A program made the translations under genes and the position numbers. The notes under the pieces were generated by a model that worked only from the letters and a program-made list of their open reading frames with translations, made no database searches and was not told the DNA's origin. A DNA stretch of 64,000 nt from Artocarpus heterophyllus (lineage: Eukaryota > Streptophyta > Magnoliopsida > Rosales > Moraceae), in NCBI GenBank assembly GCA_025403435.1, contig CM046348.1, positions 21,511,899-21,575,898 of the forward strand, read 5' to 3'. Shown one piece after another: positions 48,004-60,327 of this stretch. Each line of letters opens with the position of its first letter. The first letter of the stretch is position 1.

Positions 48004-48737
48004 AGGGTTTGATTAGGGGTCCTAAATCTGCACTTTTTTGTTTTTTTGAACTTAATAGATGCAAACTCTTCACCTCTTAAGTTAAATTAATGGTAATTTT
48101 ACTGTTAAGTTATGTCTTCAACTACTTGTAATTCTATACTTTGCCAAGCTATGTTATGCTGTTGTTGTGGGTTTTTTTTTTTTTTTCCTTTTTGTCTCTA
48201 AATGTGTGTGGTTGGGGGTATTTCTCATTGTCTTTTTCTTTTCTTTCTTAGGAAAATTGTTGGAGATTTTTGTATTTAAAGATAAAGAAAAAAATGAGTG
48301 ACTTTTTTTTTTTAGCCTGGGGATGTATAAGAATGTAATGATGAAGATAATTTTGCTATTACATTTATTATTATTATAAAATAAAATCGTTTGTGAAGAA
48401 AGATTCACTTGACAGAAATAAAATTAGATGAGAGTGACAAAGGAAACCAAAATAAAATAAAAGATTCACTGGTGTAGAATAAATAGAAACATGTACTGCC
48501 AATAATATAAGAATATTCAAAGTGTTAAAGACTAATTAATTGAAAAGCAAATGATAAACATAGAATTATTGATTACCTTTGATCTTTAAAGTTTTATGAC
48601 AAAGCACATAATCTGACATAGCATATGTGACACTTAGTACGGAGGTAATTACTAGGAACATCCCAAAAAGCGGAAATATGTTTTCATGCTTTATCATTAA
48701 TGTAAGCAAATTTCTTGAAGAACAAGCCTGTTAAATT
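48004..48737. other. 3' flank of the HMA gene, no gene
   Basis: AT-rich DNA with poly(T) runs near 48170 and 48303. Nothing recognised. Bases 48733-48737 (AAATT) are the possible target duplication of the copia element that follows. Confidence 0.5.
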
Positions 48738-49816
48738 TGTTAGAGATATAGTAAATAAACAACGAATCGATACAATATAATGGAAAGAATATTACTATGA
48801 AATTAGTAATCAATATTACAATCAAGGTTCAACCTTCAAAACCGAATTTCAATTGGAATGGAAAAGTTGGTCGAGGCACTTGTGAGTCACGCTTTCCTTA
48901 AGATATATTCATCCCCTTTGGTTGTGTATAAGAATTCGACGAACGTCTATCTCCCAGAATATAACGACTTGTAACGGAATCTTGAGTACTATCGGATACC
49001 GTCTCTGACGAACTTGAAATGCATCTTCCTTTATCACCAAAAGCTACAAAGCATTTCTGCCTAGGACTCGAAAACAAAGAAGAATACTTTTGTAGTTGTG
49101 AGTGTTTTTCGTGAGTTCAAAATTGTAGAAAATGGCCTTTTATATAGGCTAGTTATGGGGTGTTACAAAATGATTTAAATTCAGGTTTTATGAGCAGGTT
49201 TAATTCTAATGGTTACAAAACTTTACGCCTTCTTAATTCATGGTGCCATTAACCTCCACTAACTATAGCTTTATGAGCATGTTTAATTCTACAAAACTTT
49301 ATGCATTAATTTATGTTGCCATTAAACCTCTCAACAATTAAATTTGGATTTATTATTGGAAGCAAAAAAAAAATTGCAAAATGTAGCCCGCGCAAGGCAA
49401 GCTCAACGAACCTAGCATTCGCATCGCCCACTCGTGCATGCACACATTAGGCGCTTAACCCACTAGGGTCGTGATTTGCACCCCCTTGTGTGTGAAAGAG
49501 CCTCTTAAGTATAACATCTTACCCAAGCACAAAAGTGCAACCATTTAAAGACCATATCAAGCTTTAATGTCTAACCAATGTGGAACTCCATATTTGGGTC
49601 TCTTTCTAACAAAATCCAAATGTCAATGGGCACACTTTGAGCATCAATTTTTTTTTCACCTAATTACCATTTTGAGCATATAAATATATGATTTTGATTT
49701 CCTCGAGATGGAGAACGCAAATCCGCCAAAACCTGTCATTTTTACAAAGTAGATCCCACTAAAAATTTTGTCTCAAAATGGCTCCTCAAAATAATTATTA
49801 ACCATTTTTTCTAACA
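48738..49816 (-). mobile_element. 3' LTR of minus-strand copia element (1079 bp)
   Basis: Plus-strand ends are TGTTAGAGAT and TTTTTTCTAACA. On the minus strand it starts TGTTAGAAAAAATGG and is preceded by the purine tract CATGTGGGGAAT. It aligns by eye with parts of 58561-59200 in the plus-strand element, for example the AAAGCGTGAC and GTGCCTCGACCA blocks. Confidence 0.8.
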
Positions 49817-52800
49817 ATTCCCCACATGAATGAAATTGAACAACGACAAAGGAAAACAAAGACACTACATGGTGATAAAGTTCTATGTTTAATGCCTACA
49901 TAGGATAGGTAAGCGTTAACCTTTGAACCTTCCCTTGTGAAAGTATGTTTACTTTACTGACTAACCAGTAGACGCAATGCCCTTGAACTGTTCTGCCGTT
50001 TGTGTAAACAATAACATACCTTACAGAAATATTTTCTTGACAGAGTTTTAGTTCTCATGGTTATGCTTATTTTGGCCATGAACATCTCCTTGGTTTTGTA
50101 ATTCTCCTTTGAAGTGGCCCCATTTTTCTTTCACATAGGTGATTTCTTAATTTTAGAGTAACCCCTATTACTCTGCTCTAATTTCCAACGTATTCGATGC
50201 ATAAAAATCATTAAAAACAAACTGCTTAACTTTTCCTACGGGTATCACTGTTTTTATCATAGGAATGGGTTGGGGTAACCCCCACAGTGATCCTACCCGG
50301 TCTATTCAGTTTAGTTATTCTATTAATCCTAGATCTTGGGATCTTTAGACAATGAGATTGGGTTTCCACTGTTTTGACCTATTCTTTCATGGGCTTAAGT
50401 CCCATTCCTTTTGATTTTTTTTTCAACTTGATCTTTATTCAATCCTTTGGTTAATGGACCCGCAATATTCTCTTTAGACCTTACATAGTCTATTGTCATG
50501 ACTCCAGTTGAGATCAGTTGTCTAATGGTATTATATCGACAATGTATATGTCTTGACTTACTATTATACATCATATTCTATGCCCTACCAATAGCAGATT
50601 GATTATCACAATGTATGCATATTGCAGGTACAGGTTTAGGCTGTTCAAGAATATCTTCCAAGAAATGCCTTAGCTACTCAGCCTCTTCACCGCTTTTATC
50701 TAAGGTTACAAATTCAGATTCCATAGTGGATCTGGTTATTACCGTCTACTTTGAGGATTTCCATGAGACTGCTATGCCTCCCACAGTAAATACATGCCCA
50801 TTTGTGGCTTTATAATCCTATATATCAGATATCCAACTTGCTTTAGGATACCCTTCAAGAATAGCATGATCTCCTGCTTACTGTAGCCCATAATCACAAG
50901 TATATCGTAAGTGCCTAAGCACTCTAACAATCGCTTTCCAATGTTCATCTCCTAGATTACTAGTGAATCTGCTCAGACTACTTACACGTAGGCAATATCT
51001 GGTCTTATACAACTCATTAAGTACATTAAAATACCTATCACCCTAGCATATTCTACTTAGGATATACTTTCTCCTCTATTTTTGGACAGATGTTGACTAA
51101 TATCAATTAGTGTTCAGGCACGCTAGAGATAAATTTGTCAAGTATCTTGTCCACATAGTATGATTGACTCAAGATAAGTCCATCAGGCGACCTTTTGATT
51201 TTGATTCCCAAAATCACATCAACAGGTCCCATGTCTTTCATGTCAAATCTAGAGTTCAATATTTCTTTGGTAGATTTAATCATCTGATCATTGCTAACCA
51301 CGATTAGTATGTCATCTATATACAGACAAAAAATGACATATCCATTATTTGTTCTTTTAACATAAACACACTTGTTACACTCATTAATTTTGAAACCATT
51401 TGACATCATGACATTGTCAAATTTCTCATGCCATTGCTTTGGTCTTGTTTAAGTCCATATAAAGACTTTACCAATTTGCAAACTTTTTTTCTTCTTCTGG
51501 AGCAATACAACCCTCAGGTTGTTCCATTTAAATTTTCTCTTCAAGATCTCCATTAAGAAAAACAGTCTTTTCATCTACCTAATGTACTTCAAGATTTTGC
51601 AATATGGCAATCACCAAAATCATTCTAATGGAGGTTATTCTCATCATAAGAGAATAAGTATCAAAGTAATCAATGCCTTCTTTTTGTCTATAACCTTTTA
51701 TAACAAGTCTAGTCTTATACTTGTCCATTGTTCCATCTGCTTTCATTTTCTATTCGAAAATCGACTTTGAACCTAGCAGTTTACTTCCTAGATGAAGGTC
51801 CACTATTTCCCAAGTATGGTTCTACATGATGGAATCAATTTCACTCTTTATAGCTTCTTTTTCTATAAAGGGCCCTCAAATGAGCTTACAGCTTCTTTGA
51901 AAGTTTGAGGTTTAGCCTCAAACATATAGGTTAGGAAATTTGGTCCAAATAACTTTTCTGTACTTGCCCTTTTGTTTCATCTAGGCTTTTTCTCTTCTTT
52001 TTTAGTTTCAACTTTTTGGTCTTGATCCTAACTATTCTCTTCAATAGTCTCACACGTTCATTTAGACAAACTTGGACCATCCTCTTTAGATTTACAAAGA
52101 AATACATGTCAAAAAACAATGCATTCCTAGATTCGATCATCATGTTCTTATGACTCTCAGGGTTTTTAGATTCATACACAAGGGACCAATATGCATCACT
52201 ATTGTGGGCATAATCAATAAAGATGCAATCAACTGTTTTAGCACTTATTCTCATCTTCTTTAGTGTAGGTACCATTACCTTTGCAAGACAACCCTACACT
52301 CTCAAGTATTTGTAGGAAGGCTTTCTTCCTTTTCACAATTCATAAGGGGTTTTATTTTCTTCCTTTTGGGGTACTTTATTTCGAAGGTAGTTTGCCGACA
52401 AAATAGCTTCCCCCTAAATATTTAATAGCAATCCAAAACTTATCAACATTGCATTCATCCTATCCTTTAAGGTATGATTTGTGTGCTCTGCCACACCATT
52501 TGAGTGAGGAGAATCAGGTGGCATGACCTCGTGAATAATGCCATATTGTGCACAAAATTAGTGGTTCTACATATTCACCACTACAGTCATTCTTTACTAT
52601 CTTAATTTTCTAATTATGTTGGTTTTCAACTTCTTGCTTATACATAACTTCATCTTTGCTCTTATGCAGATTGGTATAGCAATATTTTGTGCTATCATCT
52701 ATAAAAGTAACAAAATATTTGTTCCCACCTCTAGTTTGAACAAATTTTAAGTCACAAACATCACTATATATCAAATCAAGTGGCTTAGTATTCCTCTCAA

Positions 52801-54321
52801 TTGTTTAGAACGAAGATCTTGTTAATTTTGCCTCTACACGTGTTTCACACTTATGTTTGGGATCAATATTAAACATAGGTATGTGATCTAAGTTAATTAA
52901 TCTACGCAAAGTATTATAATTAACATGACCTAGTCTACCATGCCATAAATTAGAAAACTCAAGCATACAAGTGGAAGACTTTTTATTTTTATTGATGGAA
53001 TTGGGCTTAACATCCATTACATTCATGTTCTACATCCCATCTTTCACATATCCTTTTCCCACATACATCCCATATTTAGACAAAACTATTTCATCAGTCT
53101 TAAAAAACATCTTAAAGCCATGTGAACAAAGCAAAGTTCTAGAAATGAGATTCTTCTGGATATCAAGCACATAAGCACATTTTGTAGCTTAACTTCCTTA
53201 CCTAAAGTCATCTTCAAGAATACCAGTCCTTGGCTCTTGATCTCAAATATAGTAGAGTTACCCATATACAGCTTCTCTCCGGAGTCTGACAATACAAGTT
53301 CGGTAAAGGCAGCTTTATCACAACAAACATGGCATGTGGCCCTAGTGGCTAGCCACCACTCCTTCAGGTTGAAGTCCCCATGTTGACTTTAGAGATCACA
53401 GCAGAAAGACTGATGTTTGACACTTCTTGTGTGATGGTGTCCACCACATTAGCCTCTTTCTTCTTGTTCCTCTTCGGCAGCCTACAATCTGCTAATTTGT
53501 GGCCCACCTTATCATAGTTGAAACACTTCCTTTGAAATTTCTACTTCTTTGAAATTCATCTCTTAGGTCCTAACTTGAACCTTGACTTGGTTTTCTTATT
53601 CTTGGAGCTTTTATCATGCTCCACCACATTTGCCTTGGCAATAGACTTGTTAGAGAGCTTTTTTTAGAGCCTCTACTGTTTTCCTCAATGTGAAGTCGAA
53701 CAACAAGGTCTTCAACACTCATCTCCTTTCGCTTGTGCTTTAAATAGTTCTTGAAGTCATTTCACGCAAGGGGTAGCATTTCTATAATTGTAGCTACTTG
53801 GAAAGACTACTATTATCATTCGTTCTGCATGAATTTCATGAATAAGTAATTGAAATTCTTGAACTTGAGTGATTACAGTCTTGGAATCCACCATTCTACA
53901 TCAGCATCTTATGTTCGTACTTATGGTCCAAAGACTCCCACACCTCCTTGGCCTTTTTTTCATACTACACACATTATAAAGTGCATCAGTCAAGCCATTC
54001 AGAACATAGTTCTTGCACAAGAAGTCAGAATGCTTCCACGCTTCAATAACAAGCAAAGTTTGAGAATCTGTTTCTTCCTTTCTAACAGTAGAAGGATCCT
54101 TTTCAAAAAACTCGTAAGATTCAATGTTGTCAAATAGAACATCTTTTGTTGCCAGGTTTTAAAATTCAACGCTCAGGTTTCTCGTTATGGTTTACAGGAA
54201 CAGAAACCGATAAAGCTTGCATCGGAGTCAAGGCATGAACTTGAGAAGACGGCACAGGGGTCTCAAAAGTGCTTCAAGTTGAAACATTTTCAGTTGGGAC
54301 AACGTTTATGTTATCACACAT
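49817..54321 (-). pseudogene. Decayed copia gag-pol, minus strand
   Basis: Read from 54321 downwards. Gag starts ATG at 54321 (same start as the plus-strand copy at 60328); its zinc knuckle near 53500 reads CFNYDKVGHKLADC, with Tyr replacing the second Cys. Integrase zinc-region text HGRLGHVNYNTLRRL is at 53026-52805. Integrase and linker remnants run to 51931. RT text YVIFCLYIDDILIVVSNDQ and DMGPVDVILGIKI lies at 51409-51107. RNase H text DNQSAIGRA and GVMTIDYVRSKENIAGPLTK is at about 50610-50440. Many stops and shifts break every domain. The PR-IN-RT-RH order is copia type. The 5' LTR is missing: 54322-54784 is unrelated AT-rich DNA. Confidence 0.85.
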
Positions 54322-54784
54322 TTCTAAAAAATGAAATAAAAAATTAGTTTCCTTTAAAAAATTAAATTAAAAGAAACTAAAACGGAGACGAAACTAAGAA
54401 AAGAACATTTTTTTAATATATATAAAAAAAAATTTGATACATAAACTAAAATAAAAGACATTTATATATTAGAAGACTAGACTAATTTTTTTTTTTAATT
54501 TTTAAAAATAAAAGACAAAACTATAATAACTTATAACTTAGAAAAAAATAATATATATAAATAAAGTAAATCGTTAACAACGATTTTTTTTAATATATAT
54601 AACAAAACATTTGATATAAAACCAAAACGTTTTTTTCTAAGTTATAATAACTTATAACTTAGAAAAAAATAATATATATAAATAAAGTAAATCGTTAACA
54701 ACGGTTTTTTTAATATATATAACAAAACGTTTGATATAAAACCGTAAACTGTATATATATTAAACAGTTTAATGTGACATTAAC
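54322..54784. repeat. AT-rich DNA with a 121-bp tandem duplication
   Basis: Text beginning TATAATAACTTATAACTTAG occurs at 54522 and again at 54643; the two copies match over about 100 bp with a few differences (54522-54743). The first 35 bp next to 54321 still match the leader of the plus-strand copia element. No gene is present. Confidence 0.75.
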
Positions 54785-55084
54785 AATTAATCTTTGCATA
54801 TTAATATTAACTGGATTAAAAATTCAAAATTTTATATGGCTTTTAAAAATTTAATTAAAAATTTAAGTTAAAATTATAAATATTATAGCATGTAACAGTT
54901 TTTACATTATAGCATGCACTTATTTTACCGCTGGAAATATGAGTTCTAATAAGCTTGTCAAACGTCAGTATAATAACTACAATTTTTATTTTAATTTGTT
55001 TTTTTGTATCTTTGGATGAAATATTATAACTCCAAAGATGCTCTTTTAAAGAGTTTGAGTTTTCCTATTGTCTTATTAGTACAG
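54785..55084. other. Duplicated intron end of GT47-C
   Basis: It matches module B at about 31366-31664 (TTTGCATATTAATATTAACTGG block and later), that is, the end of the intron before the last GT47 exon. The sequence at about 55040-55052 (CTCTTTTAAAGAG) corresponds to the unoccupied hAT site of module A. Confidence 0.7.
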
Positions 55085-55750
55085 GGGGCAAGAGCAACAT
55101 GGTACGTCCCATGGCCCAACTACAACTCGATAAGAGTCCTCTGCAACGCCAACACTTCCGAGCACTTCAACCCCAAGAAAGATGCTTCCTTCCCCGAAAT
55201 CAACCTCAAGACTGGCCATATCTCCTCCTTCACCGGTGGTGCTCCTCTCTCCCACCGCAAAACCCTCGCCTTTTTCGCCGGTCGCTGCCACGGCCTAATC
55301 CGCCCCGCTCTCTTCCGCCACTGGAAAGACAAAGACGACGCAGACCTCAAAATCTACCAAGCCCTGCCCAAACACATGTCCTGCGACGAGATGCTGTGGA
55401 CGAGCAGGTTCTCCATTTGCCCTAGCGGCCACGAGGTCGCCAGACCCCGAGTCGCCGAGGCCATCTTCGCCGAGTGCGTCCCTGTTTTGATCTCCCAGAG
55501 TTATGCTCTCCCCTTCAGCGACGTTCTAAATCGGGAATCGTTCTCGGTTCGGGTTTCGGTGGAGGAAATTCCGAGGTTGAAGGAGATCTTGTTGGGGATT
55601 TCAGACGATATGCATGAGAAATTGGGGAAAAATATAAAACTGATGCAGAGGCATTTCGTGTTGACTAATCCTCCGAAGAGATACGACGTTTTTCACATGC
55701 TTCTTTATTCGATTTGGCTTAGGAGGTTGAATTTCAGGATTAATGGCTGA
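55085..55750 (+). pseudogene. GT47/exostosin-family last exon, copy C (frame intact, upstream exons missing)
   Basis: After the acceptor ending at 55084, 221 residues are open to TGA at 55750: GARATWYVPW, NPKKDASFPEINL, GGAPLSHRKTLAFFAG, the CPSGHEVARPRVAEAIFAE block, VPVLISQSYALPFSD and IWLRRLNFRING. It shows no stop or shift, unlike copies A and B. No upstream exons exist here: within 300 bp comes AT-rich DNA and then a truncated copia element. The catalytic-domain half alone, without signal anchor and first half-domain, is not expected to work. An ATG at 55004 could start a short product. Confidence 0.75.
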
Positions 55751-56925
55751 TTATGATGCATGATTGACATAATGGAACTTATTCTTAAGAGAGACAATGA
55801 ACTTTAATCTTTGTCCTTTCTGTCGGAAAAGAAACAAGTTAATTTACCTTTGTGTCATCCAATTAAATTCGTTTTCTTTTTCTTCTAGTGGAAGCATTGA
55901 TTCCCTGTGAGATCGATCCCAATTTGACGACACTCTCTCAGCTACTCCATCTTTTCAAGCCAGTAAGTCTTTAAATTTGCTTGTATTTTCTCTTTTTGAT
56001 TTCATCTTAATCTTGACTTGTGTAAAGTTGATCTTACTTGGCTGGGTTACAAAATGACTTCTTTCGGTTTCTTAAATTTTGAGCAACAAATTAGAAAAGC
56101 TGGGGGACTTTTAGGCTCAAGCTAGATGACGATTTAGACAGGAAGAAGAAGGCTTTTTCCTTATCCTGTTCGCTATGCATTCTCTATTGCCATATCTCCA
56201 TATTTGTAGAGATTAAATTTGGGTATTTTGAAACATTTATAAAATCTCGTACTATCCATTTTCTGCCCTTTTCATAAAATGGTGATTGGCAATCAAGTAC
56301 CACAATGGTGTTCATAAAATGGTTTATTTGCTCATACTTGTGAAAGAAAAATCTCAATCTTTTCGTCTTAAAGGATTAATAATTAGCTCGTACAGTGAAA
56401 TCAATCTTAATTATGCAAAAGACTAGAAGACAATTGAAATATTGGATTACATGTTTTTCTTATATTGGATTTGAATATTCGGTTTTTTTTTTTATTATTA
56501 TTATTACAGAAGAAAGGGGCCTAAACAACAATACATGCAAACAAGGGATTTGAAAAAGAACGCTAAAATTTCATCACTTGATTAACGGATTAGAAGCCTA
56601 ATACATGAATAAGAAGGCTGAATTTTTTCGCAAAGAATTTGTGGGTAGAACGAGAAATGGAGGCTAAGAAAATATAAAAATATGAAAGGGTATAAGACGT
56701 AGAGAAATACTATGTTTAAAGGTATAATTTGCCCCTAATACTAAGTTTGCTAATAGGTTTTGACAGTAAATTACCCTCAAAACGCAACAAATCCTGACAC
56801 AATATCCATCAATAAAATTGTATTCTAAAATAAAGATATAAAACCTATCAATTTCTGGAGATTTAATAAAGCACAAGGTTGTTATTTCATAAATGGAAAA
56901 CCAATGGAATCTATGCAATCTTTAA
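55751..56925. other. Intergenic spacer of module C, first part
   Basis: Aligns with the module B spacer from 32311 onward. No gene is seen. Confidence 0.65.
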
Positions 56926-56933
56926 CATCAAAT

Positions 56934-57622
56934 TAGGGCTGCACAAAAACCGCCCCGTAACCGCCGGCCGCCCGTGCCCGTGCTTGGCCCGCCCGAAAAA
57001 AAAGGAGTCTATGTTAGCAACCCGCCAGCCTATATATGTTGGCGGGCAGGTACGGTTTAAAATTTTAGGGGGCGGGTTCAACCCGAACCCGCCCGCCTAA
57101 TTCTTAAAAAAAGAAAAAAAATCCTAATCTAAACCTCTGCCCACTCCCTAAAAAGAAAAAGAACACTTGACTTTCTTCATCATTTCATCTATAGTATCCT
57201 GTTATTTTCGAACCCAATTAAAGGTTTTATGGAAGAATAAGAATTCTTGACCTTATTCATCACTTCATCTGTAGTTGATGTTTCTTGTTGCAATGAATGA
57301 TTATGTTTCTTAATTTGTTGTGAATATGGTCAATGTCTTTAGGCGTCAAACTTGGTTGTTGTTGGGAATGCTTCATACATTATCATCTTATATTTTCTAT
57401 AAATTCTCTTCACTTTTTTTTAATAAAAAAAAGCTCAAAAAATTACATTGTGCATTAGTATAGACCCAACCCCCCGCACCCGTCCGTACCCGCCCACACC
57501 TAAACCGAAACCACCCTCCATTCCACGGGCGGTCTGTGGGTTGGTTAATCGCCAACCCGCCATTTAAAAAAACAGACCCGCACCAGCCCAAAAACCGCTA
57601 AACCGCCCGTTGTTCACCCCTA
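56934..57622. mobile_element. Non-autonomous hAT element, 689 bp (copy 2, inverted)
   Basis: Ends TAGGGCTGCACAA and the complement TAGGGGTGAACAA are flanked by CATCAAAT (56926-56933) and CATGAAAT (57623-57630), an 8-bp duplication with one mismatch. Module B has the empty site at about 33580-33600. Interior blocks match copy 1 in reverse orientation, for example the TTTAGGCGTCAAACTTGGTT block. Subterminal DNA is again rich in GGCGGG/CCGCCC. Confidence 0.85.
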
Positions 57623-57630
57623 CATGAAAT

Positions 57631-58213
57631 ATCTTTTCATGCAAAGGAATCTCTTTGTGATATAACACAATGATTACAATAAATATGTCTATTGCTAATA
57701 GGTGTTCAGGTTTGTATGAAAACATAAAAACCAAACAATACACCAGTTGGTAACAGCTTAAAAGGCAAAACCATTTGAAATCAGCGCATTTGGGTGGGCG
57801 TCGTGGCACCAAAGCCTGGGCAACCCGACGCCTAGGCGCCACACACCAAGCGCCAGGGCACTAGGTTCTTTGACCCGGAAGTACCTTTTGTACTATTCTA
57901 ACACCACAAACTCATTAATTTCTAACACCATGGTGCTACATGTTAATTCAAAAACAGTAAGAAAATGCATATTTTCTTATTTTCTTGTGTAATCTTTGTC
58001 ATCATACATTTGAGAGACATATTACAATCTCTTTCACATGTTTTCATATTTTGTTGCTTGATTTTCATGATCTCTAAATAATTAGATGCAAGTCAGGAAG
58101 CTTTATTCGCGTAGAGAACAAAAAATGGCACTTTTGATCACGTGCCTCAAGCCAGTATCATACAAAATTTAAAGGATTAAGATTTGTAGGTAAGAGAAGA
58201 GAAGGAATTCATA
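57631..58213. other. Intergenic spacer of module C, second part
   Basis: Aligns with module B 33600-34189, including the CCTAGGCGC stretch near 57830. No gene is seen. Confidence 0.65.
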
Positions 58214-58560
58214 ATGACGAGAAAAGATAAACGGATACAACATTAAAGCTACTCTCAGAAGATATTGCTGGTTGGGGAGGGTGACTTTTCATTTTCTGCA
58301 TGTTTAGATAGAGCCTTTGGCTCTGCAGAGAATATGGTTGCTACTTCTTTGGATTCTAAAGGTACATATTTTCCAATTCATATTCCTCGTTAAATATTAT
58401 ATGATTAATTATATGGTAAAAATATTTTGAGACACCAAAATTTGACATAAGATTTGAATTCCACAAATTTTCATATAACTTGTATTGTTCCAATTGCACA
58501 TATTTTTGTACGTATTTTTCATTCTTTGGATTGTTCTCTTAGAGACGTTGTTGAGAAAGT
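58214..58560 (+). pseudogene. BMT5-like (DUF2431) gene, copy C stub
   Basis: Exon 1 (58214-58361) is recognisable, but codon 11 is TAA (58244-58246) where A and B have TAT. The intron and acceptor are conserved, and exon 2 begins at 58543 but is cut after 18 bp (GTTGAGAAAGT) by the copia LTR that starts TGTTAG at 58561. Nothing of the rest is in the window. Confidence 0.9.
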
Positions 58561-60327
58561 TGTTAGAAAAATGGCAATTGGATGAATGAGAAATTGATGC
58601 TCATTGGTGGAGATTAATGAAGGTCATAAACCTCATGTTGTAACACCCAAAGGCATGGATTAATGGGTGATTATGAGCTTCATAATCATGGAAAAGGAAG
58701 GGTTACAACCAATGGTTTAATGAGAGATTATGAGCACCATTATCATAGAAAATGAAAGGTTGCAACCGGTGTCATCATGCACATAAATTCTGAATAATGC
58801 CTCATTATAATGTAGATTGTAACGTCTATTCTTTTAAGCCTATATAATGAACTCTCCTCCACATGTTTGAGATACACACAATTGCATAGAATTTGCACTC
58901 ACCAAGTCATAGAGTTTTTCCTTTGTTTTTCAAGTTCCATCTAGTTTTTACTGTAGTCATTTTTTGGTGATAGAAGAAAAAACAATTTCAAGTTCGCCAG
59001 AAATGGTATTTAATAGTGCTTAAGATTCCGTTGGTGGTCATTGTATCCTGGGGACAAACGTTCGTAGAATCCTTGTGCACAACCAGAGGGGACGAATCTG
59101 TTTTAACGAAAGCGTGACCTACACGTGCCTCGACCATTTTCGTCTAATTTTCACGTTGCGTTGCTTCCATTGAAGTTGAAGTTGAAGGTTTTGTTATACC
59201 TATTTTGTTATTTTCATTCTAGAAAAATTTGCAACTTGTTTGTTTTATTCATGCAATATATTGTTTGCAATTCCTTTATCCATATTCTATGTTGTATTTC
59301 TTAACAATCTTAAAACAGATTATCCTTTGAAGACGGACAGGTTACTGAACGAAGGAATAAACCACATAAATTCCTTTTCGTATTTTGGTTGCTTGTTAGC
59401 ATATATTACAAATCCATTGTTTATTCTAGTCAGTTTTTAATATTCTGCTAATTTGAGTACAACCATCTTATTATAGATTCTTTGCTTGCATATTTGTTTG
59501 TAAGAACTTTATTGCATTTCAACTTTGATAAATTTGGTTTTCTTTTGATATCGGTTTTGTTATTGTTATAAATGTATACTTTTGTTATGAATGTTTGGAA
59601 TTGTTACATTCAGGTTGTTTTAGTTATTTGTTTTACTAATTCAATATGTCATGTTGTCACATATAGTAAACTTGTTTTAGTTGTTTGCATGGGATTTGTC
59701 TAGTCAAATTCACATATTATATTCATGTATTATAACATTTATTTTATGTTATTCATATATTAAAGATTGAGTATTATATTGATCTTTTGTTATGGACTTT
59801 ATTGTCTATCTCATTTATTAAAATCAGTTTAGAAAACATACCAACTAAATGAATATCAATATCTCATTTATTATAAACGTTCATTTTCGTTGCTTATAAA
59901 TAGATGTTGCATTGTATTGTTATTGTTTTCTCATTAATGTAAATTGTTGCTTCATTTCCATGTGTATGTGTGCGCACTATTTTGATTAGACTATGTATAA
60001 ATTGTTTGAAACATTAACGTTGGTGCATATCCTTTTCTTTAATATACGTTTGTTTTGGTTTTTATTATTTCGCTTGCAATTCATCTTAAATGTTTGTTTG
60101 CAGACTTCAGTTATTATATATATATATGTAGTAAGTTTACTATTTCTAACAGTTTTATTTCAAAACATGTATACATATCATAAAGTTATATTACGATTTC
60201 TATAAACAATCTTATATAATTTGTTTTGTTTTGATTTGTTGTTAATAACAGATTGTTTAACATTTTTTTGTTATCAATATATTTCTTTTATTTTAAAGGA
60301 AACTAATTTTTGGTTTCATTTTCAGAA
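58561..60327 (+). mobile_element. 5' LTR and leader of plus-strand copia element
   Basis: It starts TGTTAGAAAAATGG, as does the 3' LTR of the minus-strand copy. Homology to that LTR is clear to about 59200. The LTR end is not certain: CTAACA at 60146-60151 is one candidate, and no good tRNA-Met primer site follows it. The leader is T-rich and ends TTTCATTTTCAG|AAATG, like a splice acceptor; the same layout (TTTTTTAG|AAATG) precedes the minus-strand gag. The 3' LTR lies beyond the window. Confidence 0.7.
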
